Shown here piece by piece: positions 37,774 to 45,802 of a DNA stretch of 64,000 nt. Within the stretch, counting starts at the first letter, position 1; each line of letters opens with the position of its first letter. The notes under the pieces are model-generated. The model was not told the DNA's origin. It saw nothing but the letters and a program-made list of their open reading frames with translations, and searched no databases. Where the stretch lies: contig JAMLIK010000001.1 of assembly GCA_023954195.1 (NCBI GenBank), forward strand, positions 558,001-622,000. Reading direction: 5' to 3'. A program made the position numbers and the translations under genes. The stretch is from Xanthobacteraceae bacterium. Its GTDB lineage: Bacteria > Pseudomonadota > Alphaproteobacteria > Rhizobiales > Xanthobacteraceae.

Positions 37774-38448
37774 ATGGCTCGCACGCGGGCGATCGATTAC
37801 GAGCAGAAACGCCTGGGTATTCTCAGCCAGTCCGCCCGGCTGTTCGCGCAACATGGTTTCACCGGCACCTCGATCACCATGATCGCGGAAGCCTGCGGCG
37901 TGTCCAAGGCGCTGATGTATCACTACTACGACTCCAAGGACGACGTGCTGTTCGACGTGCTCGCCGATCACCTCAAGCATCTCGTCGCCACGGTGGAGGC
38001 GGCGGCCACCGAGCGCGACGCCCGCCGCCGTCTTATTGCGATCTCGACCGCCCTGCTCGACGCCTATCGCGGCGCCGACGCCGAACATCAGGTGCAGATT
38101 TCCAGCCTGAAATTGTTGCCGTCCGCGCAGCAGGACGTCTTGAAGGAACTCGAACGCCGGCTGGTGACGATCTTCTCCGAAGCGATCGCCGCCTCGCTTG
38201 CCCCCGCCGCCGCGCGGCCCGACATCCTCAAGCCGCTGACGATGTCGCTGTTCGGCATGCTGAACTGGCATTACCTCTGGTTCCGCGACGGCAAGGGCAT
38301 GACCCGCGACGCCTATGCGCGGATGGCGGCCAACCTGATCCTGGCCGGCGCGGAGGACGCGATCCGCGCCGCCGACACACCGGAAGCAACAGCGGCGTCG
38401 GCCAAATCCGCGATCGCGAAAAAGAAAGCCGCCAAGGCGCGGTCTTAG
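37774..38448 (+). CDS. TetR/AcrR-family regulator (PaaR-like by context)
   Basis: The 224-residue protein has a classical TetR DNA-binding domain: RLGILSQSARLFAQHGFTGTSITMIAEACGVSKALMYHYYDSKDDVLF (about 10-57), followed by a helical ligand domain. The C-terminal tail is lysine- and alanine-rich (KSAIAKKKAAKARS), unusual for the family. ATG 37774 begins MARTRAIDYEQKR. Its position between paaX and palindromes shared with the paaZ/paaI promoter suggests it represses paa genes and responds to a pathway CoA thioester, as PaaR does in other proteobacteria; this is inference. Confidence 0.88.
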   Translation: MARTRAIDYEQKRLGILSQSARLFAQHGFTGTSITMIAEACGVSKALMYHYYDSKDDVLFDVLADHLKHLVATVEAAATERDARRRLIAISTALLDAYRGADAEHQVQISSLKLLPSAQQDVLKELERRLVTIFSEAIAASLAPAAARPDILKPLTMSLFGMLNWHYLWFRDGKGMTRDAYARMAANLILAGAEDAIRAADTPEATAASAKSAIAKKKAAKARS

Positions 38449-38829
38449 AAATTGGCGCGTCATTCTTCGCCGTCATTGCGCGAAGCGAAGCAATCCAGCT
38501 CTTAACTCACCACGACAATCGTCGTCCCCGCGCAGGCGGGGAGCCATACGCCGCAGCGATTCGGCTCAACGAAGGCGAGATCATTTCAAAATAGCCGAGA
38601 CCAGTGCTTATGGGTCCTCGCCGGAGCCTGTCATCGGGCGGCGCTTCGCGCCGACCCGTTGGCGCGGACGACGCGGGGGTTATCCGATTCGACTTCGGCA
38701 AATCATGCTCCAGAGCCTTCCGCTTTTGTGCGCGGACTTGAAAATGCATCCGCTCTATCCGCGAATGCAAAAGCAAATGCCCGGACCAGGTCCGGGCATC
38801 GCCGATTCGATTGGAATGCGTGGGTCGCG
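38449..38829. repeat. Gene-free gap filled by repeat fragments
   Basis: About 38471-38500 is a half copy of family A (CGTCATTGCGCGAAGCGAAG then CAATCCAGCTC). From 38521 to about 38671 a family B copy begins with CGTCGTCCCCGCGCAGGCGG and contains CAGCGATTCGGCTCAACG, but its right end carries GGAGCCTGTCATCGGGCGGC and GCTTCGCGCCGACCCG, the hairpin of long-form family A, so it looks like a hybrid. The rest, to 38776, shows nothing recognisable; a terminator follows. Confidence 0.75.
38766..38799 (-). terminator. Rho-independent terminator of the lipase-like gene
   Basis: ATGCCCGGACC and GGTCCGGGCAT form a perfect 11-bp stem at 38777-38799. On the minus strand it is followed by TTTGCTTTTGC. It begins 31 bases after the stop of the upstream alpha/beta hydrolase gene. 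Confidence 0.75.
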
Positions 38830-39600
38830 TCAGCGGTTGGGGTCGGGATAGACCAAGCTGCGCCAACCGTTGCGGTCGAACGGCTTCCAGGCGCCTTCGG
38901 GCTGGGCCAGCCGGTCGGCGACGGCGTAGACGGCGGCGGGGTGGAATCCCATGCCGCAATGGCTGCTCTCGATCTCGATGCTCTCGGCGAGCGCCGCGGT
39001 CTTTTCCATGCAGCCCTGCCAGGCGCAAATACCGTCGGTGCGGCTGTAAATCGCGGTGGTCGGCATCGGCGGCGCTTCCGACAGCGGACCGCCGAAATGC
39101 TCGCTGGCCTCCTCCGCGCGCTGGCCGCTCGCCAGTTCATAGACCCGCCAGGCGTTGGTCGATTTCGGGTCGCCGGCGAACGGGCTGCCGAGCGTGATGA
39201 CCGAACGGACGCGGTCCGGCATCATCTTGGCGAGCTGTCGCGAATAAAGCCCGCCGAGGCTCCAGCCGATCAGACTGACCTTGCGGCCATGACGATCATT
39301 GATGCGCTTGACCAGATCGATGACGGACTCCTGCACGCCGGGCCGCAGGCCGTAATTGCGTCCCATCCCCCAGCCGCTGACCGCATAACCGCGGCTGGAG
39401 AGGAATTCGCGCAGCGGCCGCGTCGAGGAATCGCCGGCCATCAGACCGGGCAGCACCAGCACCGGGTGACCGTCGCCGCGCGGGCTCAGGCTGAGCAGCG
39501 GCCATGTGGCGAGAAAGGCGCCAAGTTCGGTCAGCGCCCGGCCTTCGAGCAAAACCAGCAGTTTGGAGGGAGGCGCTAACGATTGAGCCGCGGCAGACAT
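38830..39600 (-). CDS. Alpha/beta hydrolase, lipase-like
   Basis: The 256-residue protein has HPVLVLPGLMAGDSSTRPLREFLSSRGY (oxyanion strand region) and the nucleophile elbow GWSLGG in SLIGWSLGGLYSRQLA, with a likely acid in IYSRTDGICAW and a late histidine in ESSHCGMGFHPAA. The layout resembles bacterial lipase or esterase proteins that lack a signal peptide. It is preceded by no obvious operon partner and followed by a terminator, so it is probably a single-gene unit. The substrate is unknown. Confidence 0.85.
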   Translation of the reverse strand: MSAAAQSLAPPSKLLVLLEGRALTELGAFLATWPLLSLSPRGDGHPVLVLPGLMAGDSSTRPLREFLSSRGYAVSGWGMGRNYGLRPGVQESVIDLVKRINDRHGRKVSLIGWSLGGLYSRQLAKMMPDRVRSVITLGSPFAGDPKSTNAWRVYELASGQRAEEASEHFGGPLSEAPPMPTTAIYSRTDGICAWQGCMEKTAALAESIEIESSHCGMGFHPAAVYAVADRLAQPEGAWKPFDRNGWRSLVYPDPNR

Positions 39601-39810
39601 CGATTATCCTTTCCTGCCCGGCATATCGGAGCGGGCCAAAGATCGAGTTGAGCAATTCTGTCGTTTCGCTAAAGCCGAAACCTCGTGATGGTTCGTCGAC
39701 ACAACGCCGTATTTTATAAACCTAGGCTGGTTTTCGACGAATACAAGCCGATTCACACGACTGCCGACAGGTGTTGCCATTTGGCAACGCTGCCGCCGGG
39801 GCCGGATTTC

Positions 39811-41100
39811 TCACGCCAGGCGCAGCAAAACCTCGACCGTGTGCAGCGTCAGCCCCACCAGCCCGCCGATCAGCGTACCGTTGAAGCGGATGTATTGAAG
39901 GTCCTTGCCGACATTGGTTTCGATCAGCGTGATTAGTTGCGCCATGTCCCACCCCTTGACCTGATCGGCGATGAAAACGGAGACGCCGCTTTTCTGCTCG
40001 GCGATGAAACTGCGCAGCACGAGGACGATGCCTTGATTGATCTCGGCGCGCATCTCGCCATCGGCGGCGAGCGCCCTTCCCGCCTCGACGAAGACATTCG
40101 CGAGATGGTGTTGCAGCACGCTCGATTCACCTGACGCGCTTCGTTCGATGAATGCCTTGGCCTGCGCCCAGACGCTTTGCGCCAGTCCGCCGAGTTCGGG
40201 CCGCGCCAGCAGGCCGCGCTTCAACTCGTCGAGATGCGCGGCATAGGCGGGATCGCTGCCCATTTTATCGACGAAGGCCAACACCATGCGATCGAACTCG
40301 CCGCGGAACGGATGTTGCGGATCGGCCCGCACCTCGTCGAAGAAGGCCGACGCCGACGCCAGAATGCGTTTCACCAGGAACGCATCGGCGCGATAGAAAT
40401 TCAGCAGCGACGGCAATTCCTCGCGCAGCTTGGCGCGGAACGCCGCCGTGGTTTCCGGCTGGCTGAGCGCGCTGTGAATCGCGGTCAGCAGATCGTCGAG
40501 CAGCGCCCGGTGTCGGCCTTCCGCGACGAAGGCGCGCAAGGTGTTGGTGGCGAGCGGCGCGAGGTCGACCGATTGCAATTGCGCCATCACGCGGCGCGAC
40601 ACGTATTGGGCGAGCCCCGAGGTTTCGGTGGCGTCGAACGCTTCCGGCAGCAGGCGAAGCGCGAATCGCGCCAGATCGGCGCTGCGCTTGCGGTCGCTCA
40701 TCCACTCCGCCATGAACGAGGCGAAGTCGATCTCGCGCAGTTTGGCTTCCACCGGCGCGGCGTCGAGGAAATTGGTTTCGATGAATTCGCCGAGCTTGTC
40801 GGCGATTCGCGCCTGGTTGTTCTGGATGATCGCGGTGTGCGGAATCGGCAGCCCCAGCGGCCGGCGGAACAGCGCCACCACCGCATACCAGTCGGCGAGC
40901 CCGCCCACCATCGCAGCCTCGGCGAAGGCGGCGACGAATCCGAATGCCGGATGCGCGGTCAAAAGCAGCCGCGACGTGACGAACACGACGAGACAGCCCA
41001 CCAGCGCCAGCGTCGCCAGAAACTTGACGCGATTCAACTCGGCGGCGCGCGCGGCATCCGCGCCGGTCGACGTCCATGCGAATCGAGCGTCAGGCGTCAT
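39811..41100 (-). CDS. DUF445-family membrane-anchored protein (YjiN-like)
   Basis: This 429-residue protein has two N-terminal hydrophobic segments (LATLALVGCLVVFVTSRLLL and AFGFVAAFAEAAMVGGLADWYAVVALF), the family core RRPLGLPIPHTAIIQNNQARIADKLGEFIETNFL, a long helical middle and a C-terminal membrane segment (IRFNGTLIGGLVGLTLHTVEVLL). Families with this design are of unknown function. I chose ATG 41100; a TTG at 41124 is possible. The gap 39601-39810 upstream of the lipase-like gene shows no gene. Confidence 0.88.
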   Translation of the reverse strand: MTPDARFAWTSTGADAARAAELNRVKFLATLALVGCLVVFVTSRLLLTAHPAFGFVAAFAEAAMVGGLADWYAVVALFRRPLGLPIPHTAIIQNNQARIADKLGEFIETNFLDAAPVEAKLREIDFASFMAEWMSDRKRSADLARFALRLLPEAFDATETSGLAQYVSRRVMAQLQSVDLAPLATNTLRAFVAEGRHRALLDDLLTAIHSALSQPETTAAFRAKLREELPSLLNFYRADAFLVKRILASASAFFDEVRADPQHPFRGEFDRMVLAFVDKMGSDPAYAAHLDELKRGLLARPELGGLAQSVWAQAKAFIERSASGESSVLQHHLANVFVEAGRALAADGEMRAEINQGIVLVLRSFIAEQKSGVSVFIADQVKGWDMAQLITLIETNVGKDLQYIRFNGTLIGGLVGLTLHTVEVLLRLA

Positions 41101-41185
41101 GATGATCCCGCGGCGTTCGAGCAACCCGGCTCATGATAGCCGATGACGCCGGCCATTGCAGTCCGCGCCGATTCCGCATCACGCG

Positions 41186-41218
41186 CCAAACAAAAAGAAG
41201 GCCCGCGACGCGGGCCTT
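41186..41218 (-). terminator. Rho-independent terminator of the phasin gene
   Basis: AAGGCCCGC and GCGGGCCTT form a 9-bp stem with a three-base loop; on the minus strand it is followed by CTTTTTGTTTGG. It lies 57 bases beyond the phasin stop. Confidence 0.88.
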
Positions 41219-41274
41219 CCAGTTGATGACCGCCGACGGGGAGGAACATCGGCGATCGATCGAAACGTGTGCGA

Positions 41275-41760
41275 TCAGGCGGCCTTCTTGTAGGACGCCG
41301 CGACCTTCGAGAAGTTTTCCTGGGCCGACTTGGCGCCTTCGGCGACCAGCTTGCTGATATACTCGCTCGACGCCTTGGCGCGGGCGGCAAGAACCTCGCC
41401 GTGGGCGCGCAGCAGGTCGGACTGGATGTTGAAGGCTTCCGCGAGCGACTTGGCCGAGACCAGTTTCTCGATGCCGTTGTAGAACGCTTCCGCATCCTGA
41501 TACATCGCCTGCTGGATGGCGCGGCTGATCTTGGCGCTCTCGCTGACCGAGTTGCTGGCAGCGGCTTCGATCGCGGCGGTCACCTTCTCGGAACCGACAT
41601 GCAGGCTGGCGGCACGTTCCTTGGCGGAGCCGGTGGCGCGCTTGACGAAATCACGAGCGGCTTCGGGAACCTCGACGTTCTGGAAGTTCTTAACCGCGTT
41701 GGAAATCGGAGCAAAGGCTTCTTGCACGCTGTTCAGCACGGAATTGGTTTCGTTGGACAT
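41275..41760 (-). CDS. Phasin-family protein (PHA granule-associated)
   Basis: The 161-residue, mainly helical and alanine-rich protein fits Phasin_2: FQNVEVPEAARDFVKRATGSAKERA, AIEAAASNSVSESAKISRAIQQAMYQDAEAFYNGIEKLV and AKASSEYISKLVAEGAKSAQENFSKV. Phasins coat polyhydroxyalkanoate granules and control their number and size. ATG 41760 follows GGAG at six bases; an in-frame ATG at 41772 lies within that site. It is a single-gene unit with its own terminator, three kilobases from the PHA synthase operon on the same strand. Confidence 0.93.
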   Translation of the reverse strand: MSNETNSVLNSVQEAFAPISNAVKNFQNVEVPEAARDFVKRATGSAKERAASLHVGSEKVTAAIEAAASNSVSESAKISRAIQQAMYQDAEAFYNGIEKLVSAKSLAEAFNIQSDLLRAHGEVLAARAKASSEYISKLVAEGAKSAQENFSKVAASYKKAA

Positions 41761-41841
41761 GTTAATCTCCATCCTCAGGTTTGAGCTATGGGCTCGGCCC
41801 GTCCCTTGTGGCCCGGGGTGAGAGTGTTATGACACATGTCT

Positions 41842-41855
41842 TTGTGCATCGCAAC
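41842..41855. promoter_or_regulatory. TGC-N3-GCA site 1 upstream of the phasin gene (candidate PhaR site)
   Basis: TTGTGCATCGCAAC contains TGCATCGCA, an inverted TGC/GCA pair with three bases between. It is nearly repeated 52 bases away. PhaR regulators of PHA metabolism in alphaproteobacteria bind TGC-rich inverted sites of this kind. Confidence 0.55.
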
Positions 41856-41893
41856 ATCAATATTGCGACGCGACATCACAAATCCGTGATTCA

Positions 41894-41907
41894 TTGTGCG
41901 ACGCAAG
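41894..41907. promoter_or_regulatory. TGC-N3-GCA site 2 upstream of the phasin gene (candidate PhaR site)
   Basis: TTGTGCGACGCAAG differs from site 1 at only three of 14 positions and holds TGCGACGCA. The centres of the two sites are 52 bases apart, about five helical turns. A weaker relative, TTGCGACGCGA, lies between them at 41864. Confidence 0.55.
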
Positions 41908-42179
41908 GAATTCAAAGTTTAAATTTAACAATAACAACAGCTTGTCGTGAAAAACGACGCCGCTCCGCCGGTGATCCCTGTGTAAGCCACGTCCGCGCGC
42001 AAGTCCCGCGCGGCGGAACGCGGTTCAAGCGAACCCGGCACAACCATTGTTAACAACCCACGCCAGCCGACAGGGTTCCGCCGGCGCGATGACTACGATT
42101 TTGCCATGAGGATAGGCCGGCAATCCCGCTCGCGCCGGACGGCCGCCGCCCTGAGGGGGCTGGTTTGGATGAAATTGTC

Positions 42180-42202
42180 ATGCGCGGGCCGGGCCCGCGC
42201 AT
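42180..42202. repeat. Strong palindrome of a fourth repeat type
   Basis: ATGCGCGGGC and GCCCGCGCAT form a perfect 10-bp stem with loop CGG. It sits in GTCATGCGC...GCGCATCCATC, the left side of a larger repeat whose right side is GATGGATTGCCGGG near 42231 and CCCGGCAATGACGG near 42315. Confidence 0.75.
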
Positions 42203-42282
42203 CCATCAAAAAAGCAATCGCTTCAGGAAGATGGATTGCCGGGACCGATGAGGGAGCGAAGCGGCGCCGGACCGCGAACGGC

Positions 42283-42324
42283 CAAGCCCGGCAATCCAAG
42301 CCCGACAATCCAAACCCGGCAATG
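42283..42324. repeat. Three tandem copies of a 14-bp unit
   Basis: The units CAAGCCCGGCAATC, CAAGCCCGACAATC and CAAACCCGGCAATG follow each other without spacing. They belong to the right arm of the surrounding palindromic repeat and appear to have expanded from a single arm. Confidence 0.85.
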
Positions 42325-42393
42325 ACGGCTTTGTTTCCACAAGAGACAAGCGGCTCCGACGCCGAGGCACCCAGCCGCCATGCTCCCCGCCCC

Positions 42394-42422
42394 TGCGCCG
42401 ATTCGTCGGGCGAATCGGCGCA
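42394..42422 (-). terminator. Hairpin downstream of the GNAT gene
   Basis: TGCGCCGATTCG and CGAATCGGCGCA form a perfect 12-bp stem with a five-base loop, 22 bases past the stop of the acetyltransferase gene. No T run follows, so it may terminate weakly or only protect the message. Confidence 0.65.
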
Positions 42423-42444
42423 AGGCCGCCCCCTGGCGCGCGGC

Positions 42445-43044
42445 TCAGGCCTGAACCGCGGCCGGGACGCCGTAGGCTTCCAGCTTGGCGCGCACCTGCG
42501 CGACATTGTGGCCGAGCACGACAATGTCGTGGGTGCGGCCGTCGCGGTCGCGGACGTGGTCGCGCAGCAGCGCCTCCGCCTTGAAGCCCAGTCCCTCGAA
42601 AATCGCGATGGCGCCGGTCTGGTCCACCGTCATCTGCGCCGCCAGCTTCTCAAGGCCCATCGACAACGCCAGCGCGAAGGTTTCCTGCGTCAGCGCCCGT
42701 CCGACGCCCTGGCCGCGCACGTCGGTCGAGATCACCATGCGAATGCCGCCGACATGCGGCGACCACGAATGCGGATCGCAGACGATGGTGCCGCAGCCCA
42801 CCACCTTGTCGCCTTTCCAGGCCAACAGGCTGGTGATGGCGCCGCGCTCGATCTCCCGGACCCAGGCGGTCAACACCTTCGGCTCGGAGATGTTGCGCGG
42901 CAGGAACAGCAGGTCATGCACCGGAAGGCTGCGCGCAAAGGCCAGCACCGCCGCCTCGTCGGCCGCGCCCATCAGGCGGAACTCGATCGGCCCGGCCTCG
43001 GTGGTCACCTGCCGTGGATAGGAACGTCGTTCGGAACTGCTCAT
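42445..43044 (-). CDS. GNAT-family N-acetyltransferase
   Basis: The 199-residue protein has the acetyl-CoA-binding motif VISTDVRGQGVGRALTQETFALALSMG and the preceding strand VVGCGTIVC, with a late FEGLGFKAEALLRDHVRDRDGRTHDIVVLG. Target unknown: small molecule, protein N terminus or lysine are all possible. Its start overlaps the PHA synthase stop as ATGA, so it is translated with phaC and probably acts in the same process, which is unusual. Confidence 0.9.
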   Translation of the reverse strand: MSSSERRSYPRQVTTEAGPIEFRLMGAADEAAVLAFARSLPVHDLLFLPRNISEPKVLTAWVREIERGAITSLLAWKGDKVVGCGTIVCDPHSWSPHVGGIRMVISTDVRGQGVGRALTQETFALALSMGLEKLAAQMTVDQTGAIAIFEGLGFKAEALLRDHVRDRDGRTHDIVVLGHNVAQVRAKLEAYGVPAAVQA

Positions 43045-44129
43045 ACTGATCTCTCACCCAACCATGAATCGAGTTTCGGCCACATCCGTTTGACCGCGTT
43101 GGCGCCCGCGGCAAGGCTGACATGACCGCCCTTGAGCATGACTTCCTCCTTGTCGGTCGAGCCCACTTTCGCGATCAGATGCCGCGACGCCTCATAGGGC
43201 ACGATATGGTCGTGCTCGGCGACGACGTGGAGGATCGGCACCTTGATGTTAGAAAGCTTGGCCTCGCGGCCGCCCACGGTCATCGTATCGTTGAAAATCT
43301 TGTTGTCCCACATCAGGTCCTTGGTCATCTGGCGGAAATATTCGCCCGCCAGCGGCAGCGTGTCGGCGCCCCATTTGTCCATCATGCGATAGGACTTGAC
43401 GAATTCGTCGTTCCAGATGTTTTCCCACAACTGGATCTGCCCCATGGTCCGCGCCGCCGGCCGCAGCATGTCGAACGACGTCATGATCATTTCCGCCGGC
43501 ACGTTGCCGACGCTGTCGACCAGCCGGTCGACGTCGAAATAGCGCCGGTCCGAAAAATTCTGGAACAACTTCATCTGGGTGAAATCGATCGGCGTGGTGA
43601 AGCAGACCAGATTCTTCAGCGGCCCGTCGGTATGCGTCGACGCATACAGCGTCGACAGCATGCCGCCGGCGCAATAGCCGATGATGTTGATGTCGGTTTC
43701 GCCGGAATCCTCCTGCACCGCGCGGACGCATTCCGGGATGAAGCCGAGGACATAGTCGTCGAGCCGCAGGCTCTTTTCCTCCGGCTTCGGCGCGGTCCAG
43801 TCGAGCATATAGACGTCGTAGCCGCGCTTCAGAAGAAACTCGATCAGGCTCTGACCCGGCGCGAGGTCGAGAATATAGCCGCGATTGGTGGTCGCCATCA
43901 CGATCAGCACCGGGATCCGGTAGATCTCCTCGGTCATCGGCCGGTAGTGATAGAGCTGCATGGTGCCGCGCGAGCGAATCGTGTCCTTCGGCGTCGCCCC
44001 CGGCTGCGGCCCTGACGAGGCGATGTATTCGACACCCTTGATGCTGCGCTGGATCGCGCGTTGCACCTCGGTCTGGATCCGGTCCGAAACCGAGCCGATG
44101 TCCAGCGGCGAACCTGAAACCGCGTTCAT
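43041..44129 (-). CDS. phaC: Poly(3-hydroxyalkanoate) synthase, class III-like PhaC
   Basis: The 362-residue length and sequence fit the short class III synthases, which polymerise 3-hydroxyacyl-CoA. The lipase-like box GYCAGG holds the nucleophile Cys153; Asp307 in AEHDHIVPYEAS and His336 in LKGGHVSLAAG complete the triad at spacings very close to the Allochromatium enzyme. The N-terminal part has VLIVMATTNRGYILDLAPGQSLIEFLLKRGYDVYMLDW. It overlaps both neighbours by four bases: a small PhaE-like protein upstream and an acetyltransferase downstream. Class III enzymes need a PhaE partner. Confidence 0.88.
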   Translation of the reverse strand: MNAVSGSPLDIGSVSDRIQTEVQRAIQRSIKGVEYIASSGPQPGATPKDTIRSRGTMQLYHYRPMTEEIYRIPVLIVMATTNRGYILDLAPGQSLIEFLLKRGYDVYMLDWTAPKPEEKSLRLDDYVLGFIPECVRAVQEDSGETDINIIGYCAGGMLSTLYASTHTDGPLKNLVCFTTPIDFTQMKLFQNFSDRRYFDVDRLVDSVGNVPAEMIMTSFDMLRPAARTMGQIQLWENIWNDEFVKSYRMMDKWGADTLPLAGEYFRQMTKDLMWDNKIFNDTMTVGGREAKLSNIKVPILHVVAEHDHIVPYEASRHLIAKVGSTDKEEVMLKGGHVSLAAGANAVKRMWPKLDSWLGERSV

Positions 44130-44518
44130 GGCGTTCCTCCCGCGGCGGAGGGTGGACGGCGCGTCCGGCGCGGCTTCGGCAGACCGCCGAATGCCTCGCC
44201 GCTCCCCCCGGTTTTGTCCTGCATCATCCGGGACAACAGCGTCCGGATCTCGTTGAGTTGCGCCTCGATGGCCTGCAACCGCTCGGCCATGCTCACCAGT
44301 TGGGTCCGGCTCGGCAGATTCATGCCGACCAGATATTTCTCCATCAGGCCTTCGAACTGCTTCTGCGCGCCCGCCGCGACGCCGCCGGCCTGGTTCATCA
44401 CCTTGCTGAATTCCGGCGAGCTCATGGTCTGGGTGGCGAAGGAATTGAACCCCTTCTCCATTTCGCCGAGCATGGTGTGCCAGACATCGACCGGATCGTT
44501 GCTCTTTTTATTAGCCAC
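44126..44518 (-). CDS. Small PhaE-like protein, probable PHA synthase partner
   Basis: This 130-residue protein is not a recognised textbook family to me, but the stretch MNLPSRTQLVSMAERLQAIEAQLNEIRTLLSRM resembles the C-terminal end of PhaE subunits, where NLP[ST]R precedes a short coiled coil. The N-terminal half (DPVDVWHTMLGEMEKGFNSFATQTMSSPEFSKV) is amphipathic and helical. The tail is basic and proline-rich (PKPRRTRRPPSAAGG). It is about one third the size of PhaE. Its stop overlaps the phaC start as ATGA, which strongly supports a joint role. Confidence 0.8.
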   Translation of the reverse strand: MANKKSNDPVDVWHTMLGEMEKGFNSFATQTMSSPEFSKVMNQAGGVAAGAQKQFEGLMEKYLVGMNLPSRTQLVSMAERLQAIEAQLNEIRTLLSRMMQDKTGGSGEAFGGLPKPRRTRRPPSAAGGTP

Positions 44519-44725
44519 CGAAGTCCCTCCTTCATTCGCGCTCGGGCCGCCATTCCGCCGGGTCGGCCTCGCTTTTCTTTTGCTATCATTCCATACTGTC
44601 GCAGCGGCACGGTCAACATGTCTCGAACCATTTTCCGATATATCTGTCCGACATTATTCTCGTCCCAATCTCACCCCCTTAAGCCAGCCGCCGCCATTCG
44701 TCCGATGACCTGAGGAGCCGACCAC

Positions 44726-45646
44726 GTGAACCCGATCCCGCATCAACCTCCGCAAATGCTGCGCACCAACGGCATCGAGCTTTGCTATGAGATTTTCGGC
44801 GCGCCGGATGCCGAACCGCTGCTGCTTATCATGGGACTGGGCGCCCAGATGATTCACTGGGACGACGATTTCTGCCGCCAGATCGCGGCGCACGGTTTTC
44901 GCGTCATCCGGTTCGACAATCGCGACATCGGCAAATCGAGTCAGATGACCGGCGGCGGCAAGCTCGGCGCGTTCGAATTGCTCAAGCTGCGAATTCTGAA
45001 AACGCCGGTGGCTGCGCCCTACAAGCTGCGCGACATGGCGACCGACGTCGTCGGCCTGCTCGACGCCCTGAACATCCGCTCGGCGCACATCGTCGGCGCC
45101 TCGATGGGCGGCATGATCGCGCAGGAACTGGCGATCGTTTTCCCGGAGCGGGTGCGGACGCTGACCTCGATCATGTCCACCACCGGCAACCCGAAACTGC
45201 CCGGCCCCTCGCGCGAGGCGATGGCGCTGTTGCTGGCGAAGCCCGTCACCGAGCGCGAGGCCTTCATCGCGCGCTTCGCCGAGACCTGGAAGCTGCTGCG
45301 CGTCGGCAGCTTCCCGCAGGACGAGGCGCTCGACCGCGAGCGCGCCATCCGCACCTTCGAGCGCGGCCTCCATCCGGCCGGCGTCTCGCGGCAGTTGCGC
45401 GCCATCCTCGCCTCGGGCAGCCGCAAGGAGCGGCTCAAGACCGTGAAGGCGCCGACGCTGGTGATCCACGGCAACGTCGATCCGCTGGTGCGTCCCGAGG
45501 GCGGCAAGGACACCGCGGCGTCGATCCCCGGCGCGAAACTGGTGATGGTCGACGGCATGGGCCACGCGCTGCCGATCCCGCTGTGGCCGCAGATCATCGG
45601 CGCCATCGTCACCCACGCCCATGGGGCGAAAGCGGCGGTGCAATAA
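44726..45646 (+). CDS. Alpha/beta hydrolase
   Basis: The 306-residue hydrolase has the oxyanion region LLLIMGLGAQMIHWDDDFCRQIA, the conserved FDNRDIGKS, the nucleophile elbow GASMGG in IVGASMGGMIAQELA and a catalytic histidine in VDGMGHALPIPLWP; an acid lies in HGNVDPLVRPEGG. It resembles esterases and 3-oxoadipate enol-lactonase relatives; PHA depolymerase activity is imaginable from the neighbourhood but unsupported. It is divergent from the PHA operon across a 207-base gap that shows no clear element. Confidence 0.87.
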   Translation: MNPIPHQPPQMLRTNGIELCYEIFGAPDAEPLLLIMGLGAQMIHWDDDFCRQIAAHGFRVIRFDNRDIGKSSQMTGGGKLGAFELLKLRILKTPVAAPYKLRDMATDVVGLLDALNIRSAHIVGASMGGMIAQELAIVFPERVRTLTSIMSTTGNPKLPGPSREAMALLLAKPVTEREAFIARFAETWKLLRVGSFPQDEALDRERAIRTFERGLHPAGVSRQLRAILASGSRKERLKTVKAPTLVIHGNVDPLVRPEGGKDTAASIPGAKLVMVDGMGHALPIPLWPQIIGAIVTHAHGAKAAVQ

Positions 45647-45654
45647 CGTTCAAC

Positions 45655-45775
45655 CGTCATTGCAAGCACTCGGATCAACGCTTCGCGTTGTCCGAGCACA
45701 GGCTCCGCGAAGCAATCCAAAGAGCCCCAAAGCAAGAACTGGATTGCTTCGTCGCTTTGCTCCTCGCAACGACGG
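45655..45775. repeat. Palindromic repeat, family A (long form)
   Basis: CGTCATTGCAAGCACTCGGA and GAAGCAATCCAA on the left, ACTGGATTGC and GCTCCTCGCAACGACGG on the right. The hairpin TCAACGCTTCGCGTTG is a changed form of the usual insertion. It fills the convergent gap between the hydrolase gene and the P450-reductase gene. Confidence 0.88.
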
Positions 45776-45802
45776 TTGGGACAACGGTGGATGGAACGGG
45801 AT

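Larger units (their letters stand above)
41761..42444. other. Long gene-free region upstream of the phasin gene
   Basis: The first part, to about 42060, is the phasin promoter region; it is AT-rich, contains GTTTAAATTTAAC and two TGC-N3-GCA sites. From about 42100 to 42330 there is a repeat-rich stretch with a strong palindrome (42180-42202) and three tandem 14-mers (42283-42324). A hairpin at 42394-42422 serves the GNAT gene. The open frame starting at 42106 crosses into the antisense of that gene and is rejected. Confidence 0.7.

Noticed and set aside
42106-43125. Open frame of 339 codons on the plus strand
   Set aside because: Begins in repeat sequence and then runs antisense to the GNAT gene; no domain seen.
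44519-44725. Promoter elements in the PHA operon / hydrolase divergent gap
   Set aside because: AT-rich stretches such as TTTTCTTTTGCTATC exist, but I could not assign a convincing -35/-10 pair or operator.
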